Shown: positions 49,376 through 58,831, counted from the stretch's first letter. The stretch: 64,000 bases of DNA from Robiginitalea sp. (GCA_024642005.1 JAHECA010000009.1:1-64000), one strand, 5' to 3'. Notes: generated by a model from the letters alone, not told the origin. Made by a program: numbers and translations.

Positions 49376-50062
49376 TTAAATAGAACTCCGATCTTGCAAA
49401 ATAATTGCAGGAAGGTGCTCATTGAACCACCGGAACCGGTGAATGATCATGGTATGGGTGCCGCCGGGCACAGGGATGCACGGGCCTATATAGGCAAAGG
49501 GAAAGACCGAGTCCCGGTCGCCGTGTACGTGCACCAGGCCCCGCAGGGGTGTTTCGCGCTCCCAGTTCACGATGCGGTCTATGGCCCAGTCGAGGTAGGC
49601 GGGGTCGCGCATGGCCAGGTACCGCTGGTAGAGGTGGACCCGTTTTTTAACCGGGTCGCCGAAGGCAAAGCGGGCCAATACTTCTACCTGGTTAACCAGG
49701 CTGGTGGGCAACAATTTGTGAAACCGGGTGACACGGGCCAGCAACAGGCGGCGGGGCATTTCCTGCCGGCATTTGATGCTGGAAATAATGATGACCTGCC
49801 TGGGCTGAACAAATTCGGCCATTTCCTGGACCAACATTCCGCCGAAGGAAACCCCGATCAGCACGGGGGCACTATGGGTTACCTGCCGGGCCATTCGGGC
49901 CGCGTACTGGCCGAGGGTCATGCCCGGTTCGGGCTGAAACCACTCCAGATACCTGCATTCGAACCGGTCTTCGGGCAGGCTGATATGTTCAAAAATATCC
50001 GGGCTGGCCGCCAGGCCGGGTACAAAATAAACCGGGATACGCGCTGAGGAAGTTTGGCTCAA
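49376..50062 (-). CDS. Alpha/beta hydrolase
   Basis: A 228-residue cytosolic alpha/beta-hydrolase fold protein. The oxyanion region is YFVPGLAASPDIF, the nucleophile elbow GVSFGG gives S72, and the acid and base are the Asp in VHGDRDSVFP and the His in GGTHTMI. All triad residues are present, so it is probably active. Substrate unknown. It is on the minus strand ahead of the transglycosylase gene but that gene has its own promoter. Confidence 0.87.
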   Translation of the reverse strand: MSQTSSARIPVYFVPGLAASPDIFEHISLPEDRFECRYLEWFQPEPGMTLGQYAARMARQVTHSAPVLIGVSFGGMLVQEMAEFVQPRQVIIISSIKCRQEMPRRLLLARVTRFHKLLPTSLVNQVEVLARFAFGDPVKKRVHLYQRYLAMRDPAYLDWAIDRIVNWERETPLRGLVHVHGDRDSVFPFAYIGPCIPVPGGTHTMIIHRFRWFNEHLPAIILQDRSSI

Positions 50063-50217
50063 AACAGGCTAAATCTTAGGTTTTCAGCATTTTTTTCACT
50101 AATTTAGACCCCTGTCCGTATTTTTTTCCACCATTGGAAACCGGCTTGCCGGGCGGACCAATTGCGGGCTTTCATAGTTCGTAATTTTTTTAGCGCCAAC
50201 CAAATAAATCGAGACAT

Positions 50218-50511
50218 ATGAATGAACTGGCAATCAAGGACAACAGCTTCCTTCGTCAATTCGAAGTGCGGGTAGAAGGGCATCTGGCCAAGATTGAATA
50301 TTCTTCCCAGGAACGAAAAATTTTCCTCACCAAACTCGTGATCCCGGAGGCAATCGGCCGGGAGGGTTTCAGGGAAGATTTCATCCGGGCGGTATTGAAC
50401 CACATACAGGAGCAGAACCTCCGTGTAGTACCCACAAGTCCTCAGATCGCCGGTTTCCTCCGCAAAAACCGCCAGTACAAAGAAATGTTGCCGGTAGGCA
50501 TCAGAATCTGA
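50218..50511 (+). CDS. Small GNAT-like N-acetyltransferase (PF14542 type)
   Basis: A 97-residue protein of the compact GNAT subfamily (NATD1/YidJ type). It has the pattern FEVRVEGHLAKIEYSSQERKIFLTKLVIPEAIGREGFREDFIRAVLNHIQEQNLRVVPTSPQIAGFLRKN, with the family's TxVPxxxxGxGxxxxLxxxAl stretch partly altered: the acetyl-CoA loop usually reads GKGIGS, and here it reads GREGF, so it may bind acetyl-CoA poorly. It is monocistronic with a terminator. Confidence 0.82.
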   Translation: MNELAIKDNSFLRQFEVRVEGHLAKIEYSSQERKIFLTKLVIPEAIGREGFREDFIRAVLNHIQEQNLRVVPTSPQIAGFLRKNRQYKEMLPVGIRI

Positions 50512-50554
50512 GCAAACCCCTGTGAGACCGGACTGGACCGGTTTGGAAAGTTTC

Positions 50555-50576
50555 CCCGCCTATCGGCGGGTTTTTT
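50555..50576 (+). terminator. Terminator of the GNAT gene overlapping the mtaB stop
   Basis: Stem CCCGCC (50555-50560) with GGCGGG (50565-50570) and six T residues (50571-50576). The T-run includes the minus-strand stop codon of mtaB (50575-50577), so the last bases do two jobs. Confidence 0.88.
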
Positions 50577-51903
50577 ATGCCGGTACCCCTGCTGTGTCGG
50601 GGGCAAAGCGCACCAACCCGTCGGAGTCGATGCCGGTGAGGCGCACCCGGTGGACGGTCCCTGCCAGGGCAGGATCCCAGGGGGCCTTTACCTTCACGTA
50701 ATTCTCGGTAAAGCCATGGATGTAACCCTTTTTGTTCTCGCCCTCGAACAGCACGGTGCAGGCCCTGCCCAGCTGGCTCCGGTAAAAAGCCCGCCGCTTT
50801 TTATCTGAGAGGCTTCGCAGCATCTTGCTGCGCCGGCTGCGCTCCTTCTGGGGCACCACGCCGTCCATCTCGGCAGCCGGGGTGTCGGGCCGCTCCGAAT
50901 AGGTAAACACATGCAGGTATGAAACGTCAAGCCCGTGGAGGAATTCGTAAGTTTCCATGAAATGGGCCTCGGTCTCGCCCGGGAAGCCCACAATCACGTC
51001 TACCCCAATGCAGGCCTGGGGCATCGCCTGCTTAATGCGGCTCACCCGTTCGACATAAAGCTCGCGCAGGTACCGGCGGCGCATCCGGTTTAGCATCTCA
51101 TTGCTCCCGCTCTGCAAGGGGATATGGAAATGCGGCACAAACCGCTTGCTTGCCGCTACAAAATCGATGGTCTCGTTGCGCAACAGGTTGGGCTCTATGG
51201 AAGAGATCCGGAAACGGGCAATGCCAGGCACCGCATCCAGGGCCTGAACCAGTTCCAGGAACGTGTGCTCGTGTTTTTTATTGCCGAATTCCCCTTTACC
51301 GTAATCGCCGATGTTTACCCCGGTGAGCACAATCTCCCGGATACCCTGCCCGGCTATCTCGCGGGCATTGGCCAGTACGTTCTCCAGGGTGTCGCTGCGC
51401 GAGATGCCCCGGGCCAGCGGAATAGTGCAATAGGTGCACTTGTAGTCACACCCGTCCTGCACTTTCAGAAAGGCTCGTGTCCGGTCGCCGATGGCGTAAC
51501 TGCCCACATAGAAATCGGCCTGGCCGATCTCGCAGGAATGCACCTGCCCAAAGTCATTTTTTTCAAGGTTGTCGAGGTAGTCGGAAAGCCGGAACTTCTC
51601 GCTGGCCCCCAACACCAGGTCTACTCCGGGGATGGCTGCGATCTCTTCGGGCTGCAGCTGGGCGTAACAGCCCACTACGGCCACAAAGCCCTCCGGGTTG
51701 GCGCGTTGGGCCTGCCGCACCACCTGCCGGCATTTCTTGTCGGCATTATCGGTTACCGAGCAGGTATTGATTACGAAAAGGTCGGCCGGCTGGCCAAAGG
51801 GCACTTTCTCAAAGCCCTCCTTTTCCAGGTCTCGGGCAATGGTAGATGTTTCTGAATAGTTCAGCTTACAACCCAGGGTGTAATATGCAACTTTCTTGGC
51901 CAT
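50575..51903 (-). CDS. mtaB: tRNA t6A37 methylthiotransferase
   Basis: A 442-residue radical-SAM enzyme of the MtaB group that adds a methylthio group to t6A37 of ANN-decoding tRNAs. The N-terminal UPF0004 domain has TLGCKLNYSE and CSVTDNADKKCR cysteines for the auxiliary cluster. The radical-SAM motif is CDYKCTYC (about 152-159), and the C-terminal TRAM-like domain is at about 370-440. The upstream -7 element is perfect. The stop overlaps the T-run of the opposing terminator. Confidence 0.95.
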   Translation of the reverse strand: MAKKVAYYTLGCKLNYSETSTIARDLEKEGFEKVPFGQPADLFVINTCSVTDNADKKCRQVVRQAQRANPEGFVAVVGCYAQLQPEEIAAIPGVDLVLGASEKFRLSDYLDNLEKNDFGQVHSCEIGQADFYVGSYAIGDRTRAFLKVQDGCDYKCTYCTIPLARGISRSDTLENVLANAREIAGQGIREIVLTGVNIGDYGKGEFGNKKHEHTFLELVQALDAVPGIARFRISSIEPNLLRNETIDFVAASKRFVPHFHIPLQSGSNEMLNRMRRRYLRELYVERVSRIKQAMPQACIGVDVIVGFPGETEAHFMETYEFLHGLDVSYLHVFTYSERPDTPAAEMDGVVPQKERSRRSKMLRSLSDKKRRAFYRSQLGRACTVLFEGENKKGYIHGFTENYVKVKAPWDPALAGTVHRVRLTGIDSDGLVRFAPDTAGVPA

Positions 51904-51929
51904 GGCTTACGGGTGCCTCCTTCGGGCGG

Positions 51930-51937
51930 CAAAGATA
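51930..51937 (-). promoter_or_regulatory. -7 element for mtaB
   Basis: Minus-strand TATCTTTG, perfect TAnnTTTG, 26 nt upstream of the ATG at 51903. Confidence 0.55.
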
Positions 51938-51977
51938 CCAAAATCTCAGGTAATCACCGGAGGCAGTCCGGTGCTTC

Positions 51978-53153
51978 TCAATACTTTCGGTACTTCCGGG
52001 TATCTTCGTAGACCTGCTTCAGGATGCGTGCGTCCTGATCAGTGAAGACGGCCCCGCGCCGGGCCATCATGACCTCGGCAGCCTCAAATGACTTTTCGGG
52101 CAGGTAGGCACTGAAGCCACTGGCTCCGCCCCAGCTGAAGCTGGGCACGAAGTTGCGGGGGAAACCTGGGGTATAGATGTTGCAGCTCACCCCGATAACG
52201 GTGCCCGTATTGAACATGGTATTGATGGCCGTCTTGCTGTGGTCGCCCATCATCAGGCCGCAAAACTGCAGGCCTGTGGGTTCGAACCGCTCGGTCTCGT
52301 AGCTCCAGAGCCGAACCTTGGCGTAGTTGTTTTTGAGGTTGGAGTTGTTGGAGTCGGCCCCGATGTTGCACCACTCCCCCAGCACGGAGTTGCCCAGGTA
52401 CCCGTCGTGCCCCTTGCTGGAGTAGCCAAAAATTACGGTATTGCTGACCTCCCCGCACACCTTGCCATAAGGGCCGACAGTAGTTGGGCCGTAAATCTTT
52501 GCGCCCATTTTGACCACCCCATGGTCGCAGAGGGCAAACCCGCCCCGTATCATATTGCCTTCCATCACCTCAGCGTTCCTGCCGATGTAGATGGGGCCTT
52601 CGGTGGCATTGAGGATGCTGTGTTCGACCTTGGCGCCGGCTTCCAGGAAAATCCGTTCAGGGGCAATCAACCGGTTGGTGCCAGAAATAGGGGCCGATTT
52701 CCGGCCGCGGGTAAGCAGTTCAAAATCGGCCTCCAGGGCCTCCCCGTTCAGGGAAAAGATGTCCCAGGTATTGCGAATCTGCAACGGTTTTTCCGGGTAG
52801 TCGACCCGGGCCAGGGCACTCAGGTCGGGGCTTGCGGCCACCTCCCGCACGCGGTAGGCCAACAGCAGCTCACCGGAATACAGGGCCTGCCCGGGCTGCA
52901 GCTGTTGAACTGCGGCAACCAGCTGGGGGTCAGGCAGCACCGAACCGTGCAACAGCAGGTTGTCGTCCCCGCTAACCAGGGGGAATTTTCCGGAGAGGTA
53001 GCCTTCGGTGAGAAAGCTCACCGACGCCTTCAGGTAGCCTTCCCACTTTTCCCGGATGGTGAGGATGCCAATGCGGATGTCGCCAACAGGCCTCGTAAAA
53101 GTAAAGGGCAACAGGGCGCTGCGCCGGTCTCCGTCAAAGACGATACAGTGCAT
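51978..53153 (-). CDS. GlmU-family nucleotidyltransferase/left-handed beta-helix protein
   Basis: A 391-residue protein called GlmU-family in flavobacteria. The N-terminal half (about 1-160) resembles a nucleotidyltransferase fold but lacks an evident GxGTRM-type P-loop. The C-terminal half (about 165-340) is a left-handed parallel beta-helix with imperfect hexapeptides such as GPIYIGRNAEVMEGNMIRGGFALCDHGVVKMGAKIYG, like sugar O- or N-acyltransferases. It is probably a sugar-nucleotide enzyme of unknown specificity and not a true GlmU. Adjacent to rpmE2, a conserved arrangement in the class. A perfect -7 element lies 15 nt upstream. Confidence 0.82.
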   Translation of the reverse strand: MHCIVFDGDRRSALLPFTFTRPVGDIRIGILTIREKWEGYLKASVSFLTEGYLSGKFPLVSGDDNLLLHGSVLPDPQLVAAVQQLQPGQALYSGELLLAYRVREVAASPDLSALARVDYPEKPLQIRNTWDIFSLNGEALEADFELLTRGRKSAPISGTNRLIAPERIFLEAGAKVEHSILNATEGPIYIGRNAEVMEGNMIRGGFALCDHGVVKMGAKIYGPTTVGPYGKVCGEVSNTVIFGYSSKGHDGYLGNSVLGEWCNIGADSNNSNLKNNYAKVRLWSYETERFEPTGLQFCGLMMGDHSKTAINTMFNTGTVIGVSCNIYTPGFPRNFVPSFSWGGASGFSAYLPEKSFEAAEVMMARRGAVFTDQDARILKQVYEDTRKYRKY

Positions 53154-53167
53154 GGTCGTGTTTTTGC

Positions 53168-53175
53168 CAAAGGTA
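53168..53175 (-). promoter_or_regulatory. -7 element for the GlmU-family gene
   Basis: Minus-strand TACCTTTG, perfect TAnnTTTG, only 14 nt before the ATG at 53153, so the 5' leader is very short. Confidence 0.55.
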
Positions 53176-53240
53176 CGAAATGACCGGCAGCGGGCGGCTG
53201 CCGCTTGTCGGGCATTCGGGGGGCTGGTCGAAAAACGGGC

Positions 53241-53271
53241 AAAAAAAAAGCGGCCCCGAGTCAGGACCGCT
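53241..53271 (-). terminator. Terminator after rpmE2
   Basis: Stem AGCGGCCC/GGACCGCT (53249-53256 with 53264-53271; one mismatched or wobble pair) followed on the minus strand by nine T residues (53249-53241). It lies 32 bp after the rpmE2 stop. Confidence 0.85.
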
Positions 53272-53302
53272 ACTATTGTGGTATAAGAAAGCCTTTTTGA
53301 GG

Positions 53303-53557
53303 TTATTTCTTATCGAATTTTTTGTACTTGCTTTTGAACTTGTCGATACGCCCTGCGGTGTCGACCAGCTTGGCCTTCCCGGTGTAGTATGGGTGGGAAG
53401 TGCGCGAAATCTCGAGCTTTACCAGCGGGTACTCCACCCCGTCCACTTCCAGGGTTTCCTTGGTATCGGCGGTAGACTTGGTGAGGAACACGTCTTCGTT
53501 GGACATGTCTTTGAAGGCAACCATTCTGTAATTATCGGGGTGAATGTCCTTTTTCAT
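53303..53557 (-). CDS. rpmE2: 50S ribosomal protein L31, type B
   Basis: An 84-residue L31 of type B. It begins [31 protein letters not shown] and ends [14 protein letters not shown]. The zinc-binding cysteines of type A L31 are absent, which identifies the zinc-independent paralogue. The frame extends to a TTG at 53566, but ATG 53557 gives the family start. A -7 element TACATTTG lies at 53601-53594, and a terminator is between it and the GlmU-family gene. Confidence 0.96.
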   Translation of the reverse strand: MKKDIHPDNYRMVAFKDMSNEDVFLTKSTADTKETLEVDGVEYPLVKLEISRTSHPYYTGKAKLVDTAGRIDKFKSKYKKFDKK

Positions 53558-53593
53558 GCTGCGCAAATTTGAATCCTGCTAAATTTCAGGCTG

Positions 53594-53601
53594 CAAATGT
53601 A
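53594..53601 (-). promoter_or_regulatory. -7 element for rpmE2
   Basis: Minus-strand TACATTTG, perfect TAnnTTTG, 36 nt before the ATG. The rest of the 166-bp gap to the DUF4199 gene holds a weak plus-strand TATCTTTC near 53658. Confidence 0.5.
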
Positions 53602-53723
53602 TGCATAAATATTCAAAATCTCCCAAGGGTTTCGCCAAATTTTCGTCGGATATTTTTTATCTTTCCGCTCAGCAAGTCGCCCCGTCGGGCTGCCACTAAT
53701 CAATCTAATTTAAAAGAAAAACC

Positions 53724-54242
53724 ATGGAAAACACCCATCCCACAACCGGAAAATACTCCCTGAACTTTGGCCTGCTGGCCGGTGCGATAGGAGTGGTATT
53801 TAACTTGATGCTCTTCTTTGTAGACGCCCACACCGATACCCGAAACCCGGTGGTTACCGTTGTAAATATAGTCCTGGCTGTCAGCATTATTACCTGGGGT
53901 ATTCTCAGCTACAAGAAAGCTAACGCCGGATACGTGAAAATTGGCGAGGCCCTGAAGATTGGTGCAGGGATTGGCCTGATTTCCGGATTAATATCCGTAG
54001 TCTACGTACTCTTTTTGTCTAATGTGCTCGATCCGGAATACGTTTCCAAAATGATGGACCTCCAATTTGCCGAAGCTGTGGAGCAGGGCAACATGACCTC
54101 CGATCAAATCGCCCAGGCCAAGGAAATGGGCATGAAATTCTTCTGGTTCAGCTACCCGGTAATGCTTATCGTGTCGATTATCTTCGGGCTCATTATCGGC
54201 CTGGTGGGCGGGCTTATCTTCAAAAAATCGGCCGAGGGGTGA
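53724..54242 (+). CDS. DUF4199 domain-containing membrane protein
   Basis: A 172-residue integral membrane protein of the DUF4199 family. Four membrane helices are predicted at about 13-33, 43-60, 74-95 and 140-165, with FGLLAGAIGVVFNLMLFFVD and YKKANAGYVKIGEALKIGAGIGLISGL as the typical family strings and a soluble loop at about 100-138. The family's function is unknown. It is followed 46 bp later by the glycosyltransferase gene, an arrangement seen in other flavobacteria. Confidence 0.85.
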   Translation: MENTHPTTGKYSLNFGLLAGAIGVVFNLMLFFVDAHTDTRNPVVTVVNIVLAVSIITWGILSYKKANAGYVKIGEALKIGAGIGLISGLISVVYVLFLSNVLDPEYVSKMMDLQFAEAVEQGNMTSDQIAQAKEMGMKFFWFSYPVMLIVSIIFGLIIGLVGGLIFKKSAEG

Positions 54243-54258
54243 TGTTGGCCTAAAGTGT

Positions 54259-54266
54259 TACCTTTG
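54259..54266 (+). promoter_or_regulatory. -7 element for the glycosyltransferase gene
   Basis: TACCTTTG, perfect TAnnTTTG, 22 nt before ATG 54289. Confidence 0.55.
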
Positions 54267-54288
54267 GAGCTGAATCGGAAACCCTGAT

Positions 54289-55263
54289 ATGCGCCTATCC
54301 ATAGTCATTCCCCTGCTCAACGAAGAGGAATCGCTTCAAGAACTCCACGGTTGGATTGTGTCGGTTATGCAATCCAACCGTTTTTTGTACGAGATCCTCT
54401 TTATTGACGATGGGAGCACCGACCGCAGCTGGCAGGTGATCAGGGCCTTGGCCGAAGCCGACCCGAATGTGCGGGGCATCCGGTTTCTGAAGAATTTCGG
54501 AAAATCACAGGCGCTGCACGCCGGCTTCAAGGCAGCCGTGGGCGATATCGTAGTTACCATGGACGCCGACCTGCAGGACAACCCGGAGGAAATCCCCGAA
54601 ATGGTGCGCCAGATTACCGGGGAAGGCTACCACCTGGTGTCGGGCTGGAAGAAAAAGCGGTACGATTCGCTGCTGATGAAAAACCTGCCGTCCAAACTGT
54701 TCAACTGGGCTGCCCGCAAAACCTCAGGGGTAAAACTGCACGATTTTAACTGTGGGCTGAAGGCTTTCCCTGCTGAAGTGGTCAAAAACATCGAGGTGTC
54801 GGGCGAGATGCACCGCTACATCCCGGTCCTGGTCAAAAATGCCGGCTACGGCCGGATCGGGGAACAGGTGGTCAGGCACCAGGCCCGCAAATACGGAAAA
54901 ACCAAGTTCGGGGCCGAGCGCTTCATCAACGGCTTTTTAGACCTGATTACCATCTGGTTCGTCTCCAAATTCGGCAAGCGGCCCATGCACCTGTTCGGCG
55001 CCCTGGGTGTGCTCATGTTCGTTATCGGCTTCGGTTTTTCCATTTACCTGGGCATCGACAAACTATTCCTGAACCCGAAGGGTCGTCTGCTAACCGACCG
55101 GCCCCAGTTCTTTATTGCCCTCACGGCAATGCTTATGGGGATACAGTTCTTCATGGCCGGGTTCCTTGGGGAGATTCTGGTGCGCTCGCGACGGGCCGAG
55201 AACCGCTATGCCGTGGCTGAGGAAATAAACCCGGCACCTGCCCAAAACCAATATTCTTCGTAA
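54289..55263 (+). CDS. GT2 glycosyltransferase, dolichol-phosphate-mannosyltransferase-like
   Basis: A 324-residue family 2 glycosyltransferase. The catalytic domain (about 1-220) has D40-D41-GST and DADLQD at 92-97, which bind nucleotide sugar and metal, and the QxxRW-like region is replaced by RHQARKYGKTKFGAERF. Two C-terminal membrane helices (about 229-255 and 271-295) place it at the cytosolic face of the inner membrane, like ArnC/GtrB/DPMS enzymes that charge a polyprenyl phosphate with a sugar. It has its own promoter. Confidence 0.9.
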   Translation: MRLSIVIPLLNEEESLQELHGWIVSVMQSNRFLYEILFIDDGSTDRSWQVIRALAEADPNVRGIRFLKNFGKSQALHAGFKAAVGDIVVTMDADLQDNPEEIPEMVRQITGEGYHLVSGWKKKRYDSLLMKNLPSKLFNWAARKTSGVKLHDFNCGLKAFPAEVVKNIEVSGEMHRYIPVLVKNAGYGRIGEQVVRHQARKYGKTKFGAERFINGFLDLITIWFVSKFGKRPMHLFGALGVLMFVIGFGFSIYLGIDKLFLNPKGRLLTDRPQFFIALTAMLMGIQFFMAGFLGEILVRSRRAENRYAVAEEINPAPAQNQYSS

Positions 55264-55298
55264 TTTTGAAGGGAGCACACCTGCTCTAACCCGAACGT

Positions 55299-57011
55299 AT
55301 GGATCCTATTGTGGCGACTGCCAAAACCTGGCTAAGCGATTTTTTTGACCCGGCAGTACGGCGGGAAGTCAGCGACCTGCTGGCAAACAACCCAGAAGAG
55401 CTTAAAGACCGTTTTTACAAGAACCTGGAGTTTGGTACCGGGGGCATGCGGGGCGTCATGGGCGCGGGCACCAACCGCATCAATAAATACACCCTGGGCA
55501 AAAGCACCCAGGGCCTGAGCCGCTACCTGCAACAGGTATACGGGAAAGAGGGCCTGCGGGTGGTGATCGCCTACGATTGCCGCCACAACAGCCAGTCCCT
55601 GGCACAAACCGTTGCGGAGGTATTCTCGGCCAATGGCATCAGGGTTTTCCTGTTCTCAGAATTGCGGACCACCCCCGAGCTTTCCTTTGCCGTTCGTTAC
55701 CTGAAATGCCATGCCGGGGTGGTGCTCACCGCCTCGCACAACCCACCCGAATACAACGGCTATAAGGTGTACTGGACCGACGGCGGTCAGATTGTACCTC
55801 CCCAGGACCGCGAAATCATCGCGGAGATCAACAGCCTGGATTACCCCGACATCCGCTTTGCCCCCAACCCGGAGCTCATACAACGCATCGACAAGGAGGT
55901 AGACGAGGCCTTCATCGAAGCCTCCGTGCAAAACGGCAGTATCGGCGCCCGCGGCAAAGCCGATTTTTCCATCGTCTTTACCTCCCTGCACGGTACTTCC
56001 ATTACGGCCATTCCCGAAGTCTTGAAGCGGGCCGGCTATACCAGGGTGAGCATCATCGAGGAACAGGCGACCCCCGACGGGAGCTTCCCGACCGTAAAAT
56101 CGCCCAACCCCGAAGAACCGGCCGCACTGGCCCTGGCGCTGGAGCGGGGCGAAGCCATAGGCGCCGACATGGTCGTGGGCACCGACCCCGACAGCGACCG
56201 ACTCGGCATTGCGGTGCGCAACGGGGAAGGCCGCCTGGAACTGCTCAACGGCAACCAGACCATGGTGCTCATGACGCGTTTTTTGCTCGACAAGGCTAAA
56301 AAGAATGGCCTTGGCGGGAACGAATTTGTTGCCTCCACCATCGTTTCCACCCCCATGATGGAAGCCATGGCCGGGGCCTATGGGGTGGAATGCAAGGTCT
56401 CCCTTACCGGGTTCAAATGGATTGCCAAGATGATCGTCGATTTTCCCCACCAGCACTTCCTGGGCGGAGGGGAAGAGAGTTTCGGCTTTATGGTGGGCGA
56501 TTTTGTGCGCGACAAAGACGCGGTTACCGCAACCCTGCTCGCCTGCGAGATCGCAGCCGAAGCCAAGGCGGCCGGCAGCAGTTTCTACAACGAATTGCTG
56601 AAGTGCTATGCCGAGTTCGGCTGTTACCGGGAACGGCTGGTATCGCTGACCAAAAAAGGCATGGACGGGGCCGCCGAAATCGCCCGCATGATGGTGGACC
56701 TGCGTGAAAATCCGCTTAAAACCCTCGACGGGTCGCCTGTGGTGCGCATTGACGACTACCAGGCTTCCGTTTCGCGCAACCAGGAGACCGGGACCCGCAG
56801 CCCAATAGACCTGCCCAAATCGAATGTGCTCATCTACAGCACGGCCGACGGCACCCGGGTGGCAGCCCGACCCAGCGGCACCGAACCCAAAATCAAGTTC
56901 TACGTGAGCGTAAATGCCCCGCTCGAGGACGTTTCGGGCTACCCGGTCGCCCATTCGGCACTGGAAGCCAAAATCGACCGCATTCTGGCCGAACTCAAGC
57001 TGCACACATGA
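55299..57011 (+). CDS. Phospho-sugar mutase (phosphoglucomutase/phosphomannomutase)
   Basis: A 570-residue alpha-D-phosphohexomutase that moves phosphate between C1 and C6 of glucose or mannose. Active-site S146 in LTASHNPPEYNGYK accepts the phosphate. Metal ligands are D296, D298 and D300 in GTDPDSDRLG. The sugar-binding loop GGGEESFGFMVGDF and the phosphate-binding RPSGTEPKIKFY are intact. It is the PgcA-like long form. Its stop overlaps the next gene's start (ATGA), so the mutase and exporter are translationally coupled. Confidence 0.95.
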   Translation: MDPIVATAKTWLSDFFDPAVRREVSDLLANNPEELKDRFYKNLEFGTGGMRGVMGAGTNRINKYTLGKSTQGLSRYLQQVYGKEGLRVVIAYDCRHNSQSLAQTVAEVFSANGIRVFLFSELRTTPELSFAVRYLKCHAGVVLTASHNPPEYNGYKVYWTDGGQIVPPQDREIIAEINSLDYPDIRFAPNPELIQRIDKEVDEAFIEASVQNGSIGARGKADFSIVFTSLHGTSITAIPEVLKRAGYTRVSIIEEQATPDGSFPTVKSPNPEEPAALALALERGEAIGADMVVGTDPDSDRLGIAVRNGEGRLELLNGNQTMVLMTRFLLDKAKKNGLGGNEFVASTIVSTPMMEAMAGAYGVECKVSLTGFKWIAKMIVDFPHQHFLGGGEESFGFMVGDFVRDKDAVTATLLACEIAAEAKAAGSSFYNELLKCYAEFGCYRERLVSLTKKGMDGAAEIARMMVDLRENPLKTLDGSPVVRIDDYQASVSRNQETGTRSPIDLPKSNVLIYSTADGTRVAARPSGTEPKIKFYVSVNAPLEDVSGYPVAHSALEAKIDRILAELKLHT

Positions 57012-58831
57012 AATACTTTCGCAAAATCCTACTGTTTGCAGGCCCTTACAGGCGTTACGGATTCCTGAACATTTTTTTCAACATTCTGTATGCCCTGTTC
57101 AGCGCCCTGTCATTTGCAGCGCTGATTCCGATGCTCGACGTCCTTTTTGAAAAAACCCGGCCCATTACCCAAAAACCCGTTTTCCAGGGAGTGGGCGGGC
57201 TTGAGAGCTTTCTCAAAGACAGTCTGTACTACCAGGTGAGCGCCGTGGCCGGCACAGACAAGATGCGGGGCCTGGTTTTGGTGATCAGCCTGGTGCTGGT
57301 GCTGTTCCTGTTAAAGAACTTCTTCAACTACCTGGCCATGTACTACATCACTTTTTTGCGCAACGGGGTGCTCAAAGACCTGCGCAATGCGATGTACGAA
57401 AAAATTGTTTCCCTTCCACTCGCGTTTTATTCCGAGAAGAAAAAAGGGGATGTCATCGCCCGTATTACCTCAGACGTGCTGGAAATCCAGCACTCCTTCC
57501 TCTCCATCCTGGAACTGATCGTGCGCGAGCCGCTGACCATACTCTTTACGATCCTGGTCATGTTCTTCATCAGCGTGAAGCTCACGGTATTCGTTTTCAT
57601 CTTCATTCCGGTTGCCGGCTTTCTGATTTCCCGGATTGGCAAATCGCTCAAGCGGCACTCCGACCGGGTACAAAAAGAGCAGGGCGCCTTTCTGTCTATC
57701 GTCGAGGAAACACTGGGCGGGCTGCGCGTAATCAAGGCCTTTAATGCCGAGAAGAGCTTCACGGCCCGGTTCAGGCATTCGACCGACCGTTTTTTTCAAT
57801 TCTCGAACAGCCTGCTCAACAGGCAGAACCTGGCCTCCCCGGTGGGCGAATTCCTGGGTATCCTGGTCATAGGGGTGCTCCTGTGGTTCGGGGGACGAAT
57901 GGTCCTGGAAGAAGCCAGCCTTGACGCCTCTTCCTTTATCGCCTACATGGGGCTTGCCTACAATATCCTAACCCCGGCCAAGGCAATTAGCAAGGCATCC
58001 TACGGGGTCAAGAAAGGGAATGCAGCTGCCGAACGCGTCCTCGAAATCCTGGAGACCGAATCGACCATTCAAGACCCGGCCGACGGGCGCGAAAAACACA
58101 CTTTCGAAAAGTCGCTTCGCCTGGAAGAAGTTTCTTTCGGCTACGGGGATGACCCGGTGCTGACCAATTTCAGCCTCGAGCTCGACAAGGGCAAGACCGT
58201 AGCCCTGGTAGGCCAGTCGGGCTCCGGGAAAAGCACCATTGCCAGCCTGGTGAGCCGCTTCTACGACGTGGGGGCGGGTCGCATCGCCCTTGACGGGGTC
58301 GATATTCGCGACATAACCCAGGCTTCCCTGCGCGGCCTGATGGGTCTGGTAACCCAGGATTCCATCCTCTTCAACGACAGCGTGCGCAACAACATTTTGC
58401 TGGGCAACGTAGACGCCACGCAAGAGGAAGTGGAGACAGCCGCCCGCATCGCCAATGCCCACGAGTTCATCAGCCAGCTGCCCCAGGGGTACGAGTCCAA
58501 TATCGGTGACGGGGGCAACAAGCTGAGCGGCGGGCAGAAACAGCGCCTGGCCATTGCCCGGGCCGTGCTCAAAAACCCCCCCATCATGATTCTGGACGAA
58601 GCCACCTCGGCCCTGGATACCGAAAGCGAGCGCCTCGTGCAGGATGCGCTGGAAAAAATGATGCGCGGACGTACCTCCCTGGTTATCGCCCACCGCCTGA
58701 GCACCGTTCAGAAAGCCGATACCATCGTGGTAATGCAAAAGGGCGAAATCGTGGAGCAGGGTTCCCACCAGGAACTCATGGAGAGGCAAGGGGTCTACCG
58801 ACGGTTGGTCGAGATGCAGCAACTCGGCTAG
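57008..58831 (+). CDS. ABC exporter, MsbA/lipid-A-type half transporter
   Basis: A 607-residue ABC exporter. The membrane domain (about 15-330, six helices) is fused to an ATPase domain: Walker A GQSGSGKST (about 401-409), signature LSGGQKQRLAIARA (about 505), Walker B PIMILDEATSALD (about 524) and H-loop AHRLST (about 560). It works as a homodimer and most resembles MsbA-type lipid flippases, but the substrate is not readable. It overlaps the phosphomutase by 4 bp and is preceded by a polyprenyl-sugar-type glycosyltransferase, so a cell-surface glycoconjugate is a fair guess. Confidence 0.92.
   Translation: MKYFRKILLFAGPYRRYGFLNIFFNILYALFSALSFAALIPMLDVLFEKTRPITQKPVFQGVGGLESFLKDSLYYQVSAVAGTDKMRGLVLVISLVLVLFLLKNFFNYLAMYYITFLRNGVLKDLRNAMYEKIVSLPLAFYSEKKKGDVIARITSDVLEIQHSFLSILELIVREPLTILFTILVMFFISVKLTVFVFIFIPVAGFLISRIGKSLKRHSDRVQKEQGAFLSIVEETLGGLRVIKAFNAEKSFTARFRHSTDRFFQFSNSLLNRQNLASPVGEFLGILVIGVLLWFGGRMVLEEASLDASSFIAYMGLAYNILTPAKAISKASYGVKKGNAAAERVLEILETESTIQDPADGREKHTFEKSLRLEEVSFGYGDDPVLTNFSLELDKGKTVALVGQSGSGKSTIASLVSRFYDVGAGRIALDGVDIRDITQASLRGLMGLVTQDSILFNDSVRNNILLGNVDATQEEVETAARIANAHEFISQLPQGYESNIGDGGNKLSGGQKQRLAIARAVLKNPPIMILDEATSALDTESERLVQDALEKMMRGRTSLVIAHRLSTVQKADTIVVMQKGEIVEQGSHQELMERQGVYRRLVEMQQLG

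Noticed and set aside
55656-57005. Long open frame of about 449 codons on the minus strand
   Set aside because: It lies antisense to the phosphosugar mutase, has no family features and is rich in His, Gly and Val, as expected from the shadow of a G+C-rich gene.
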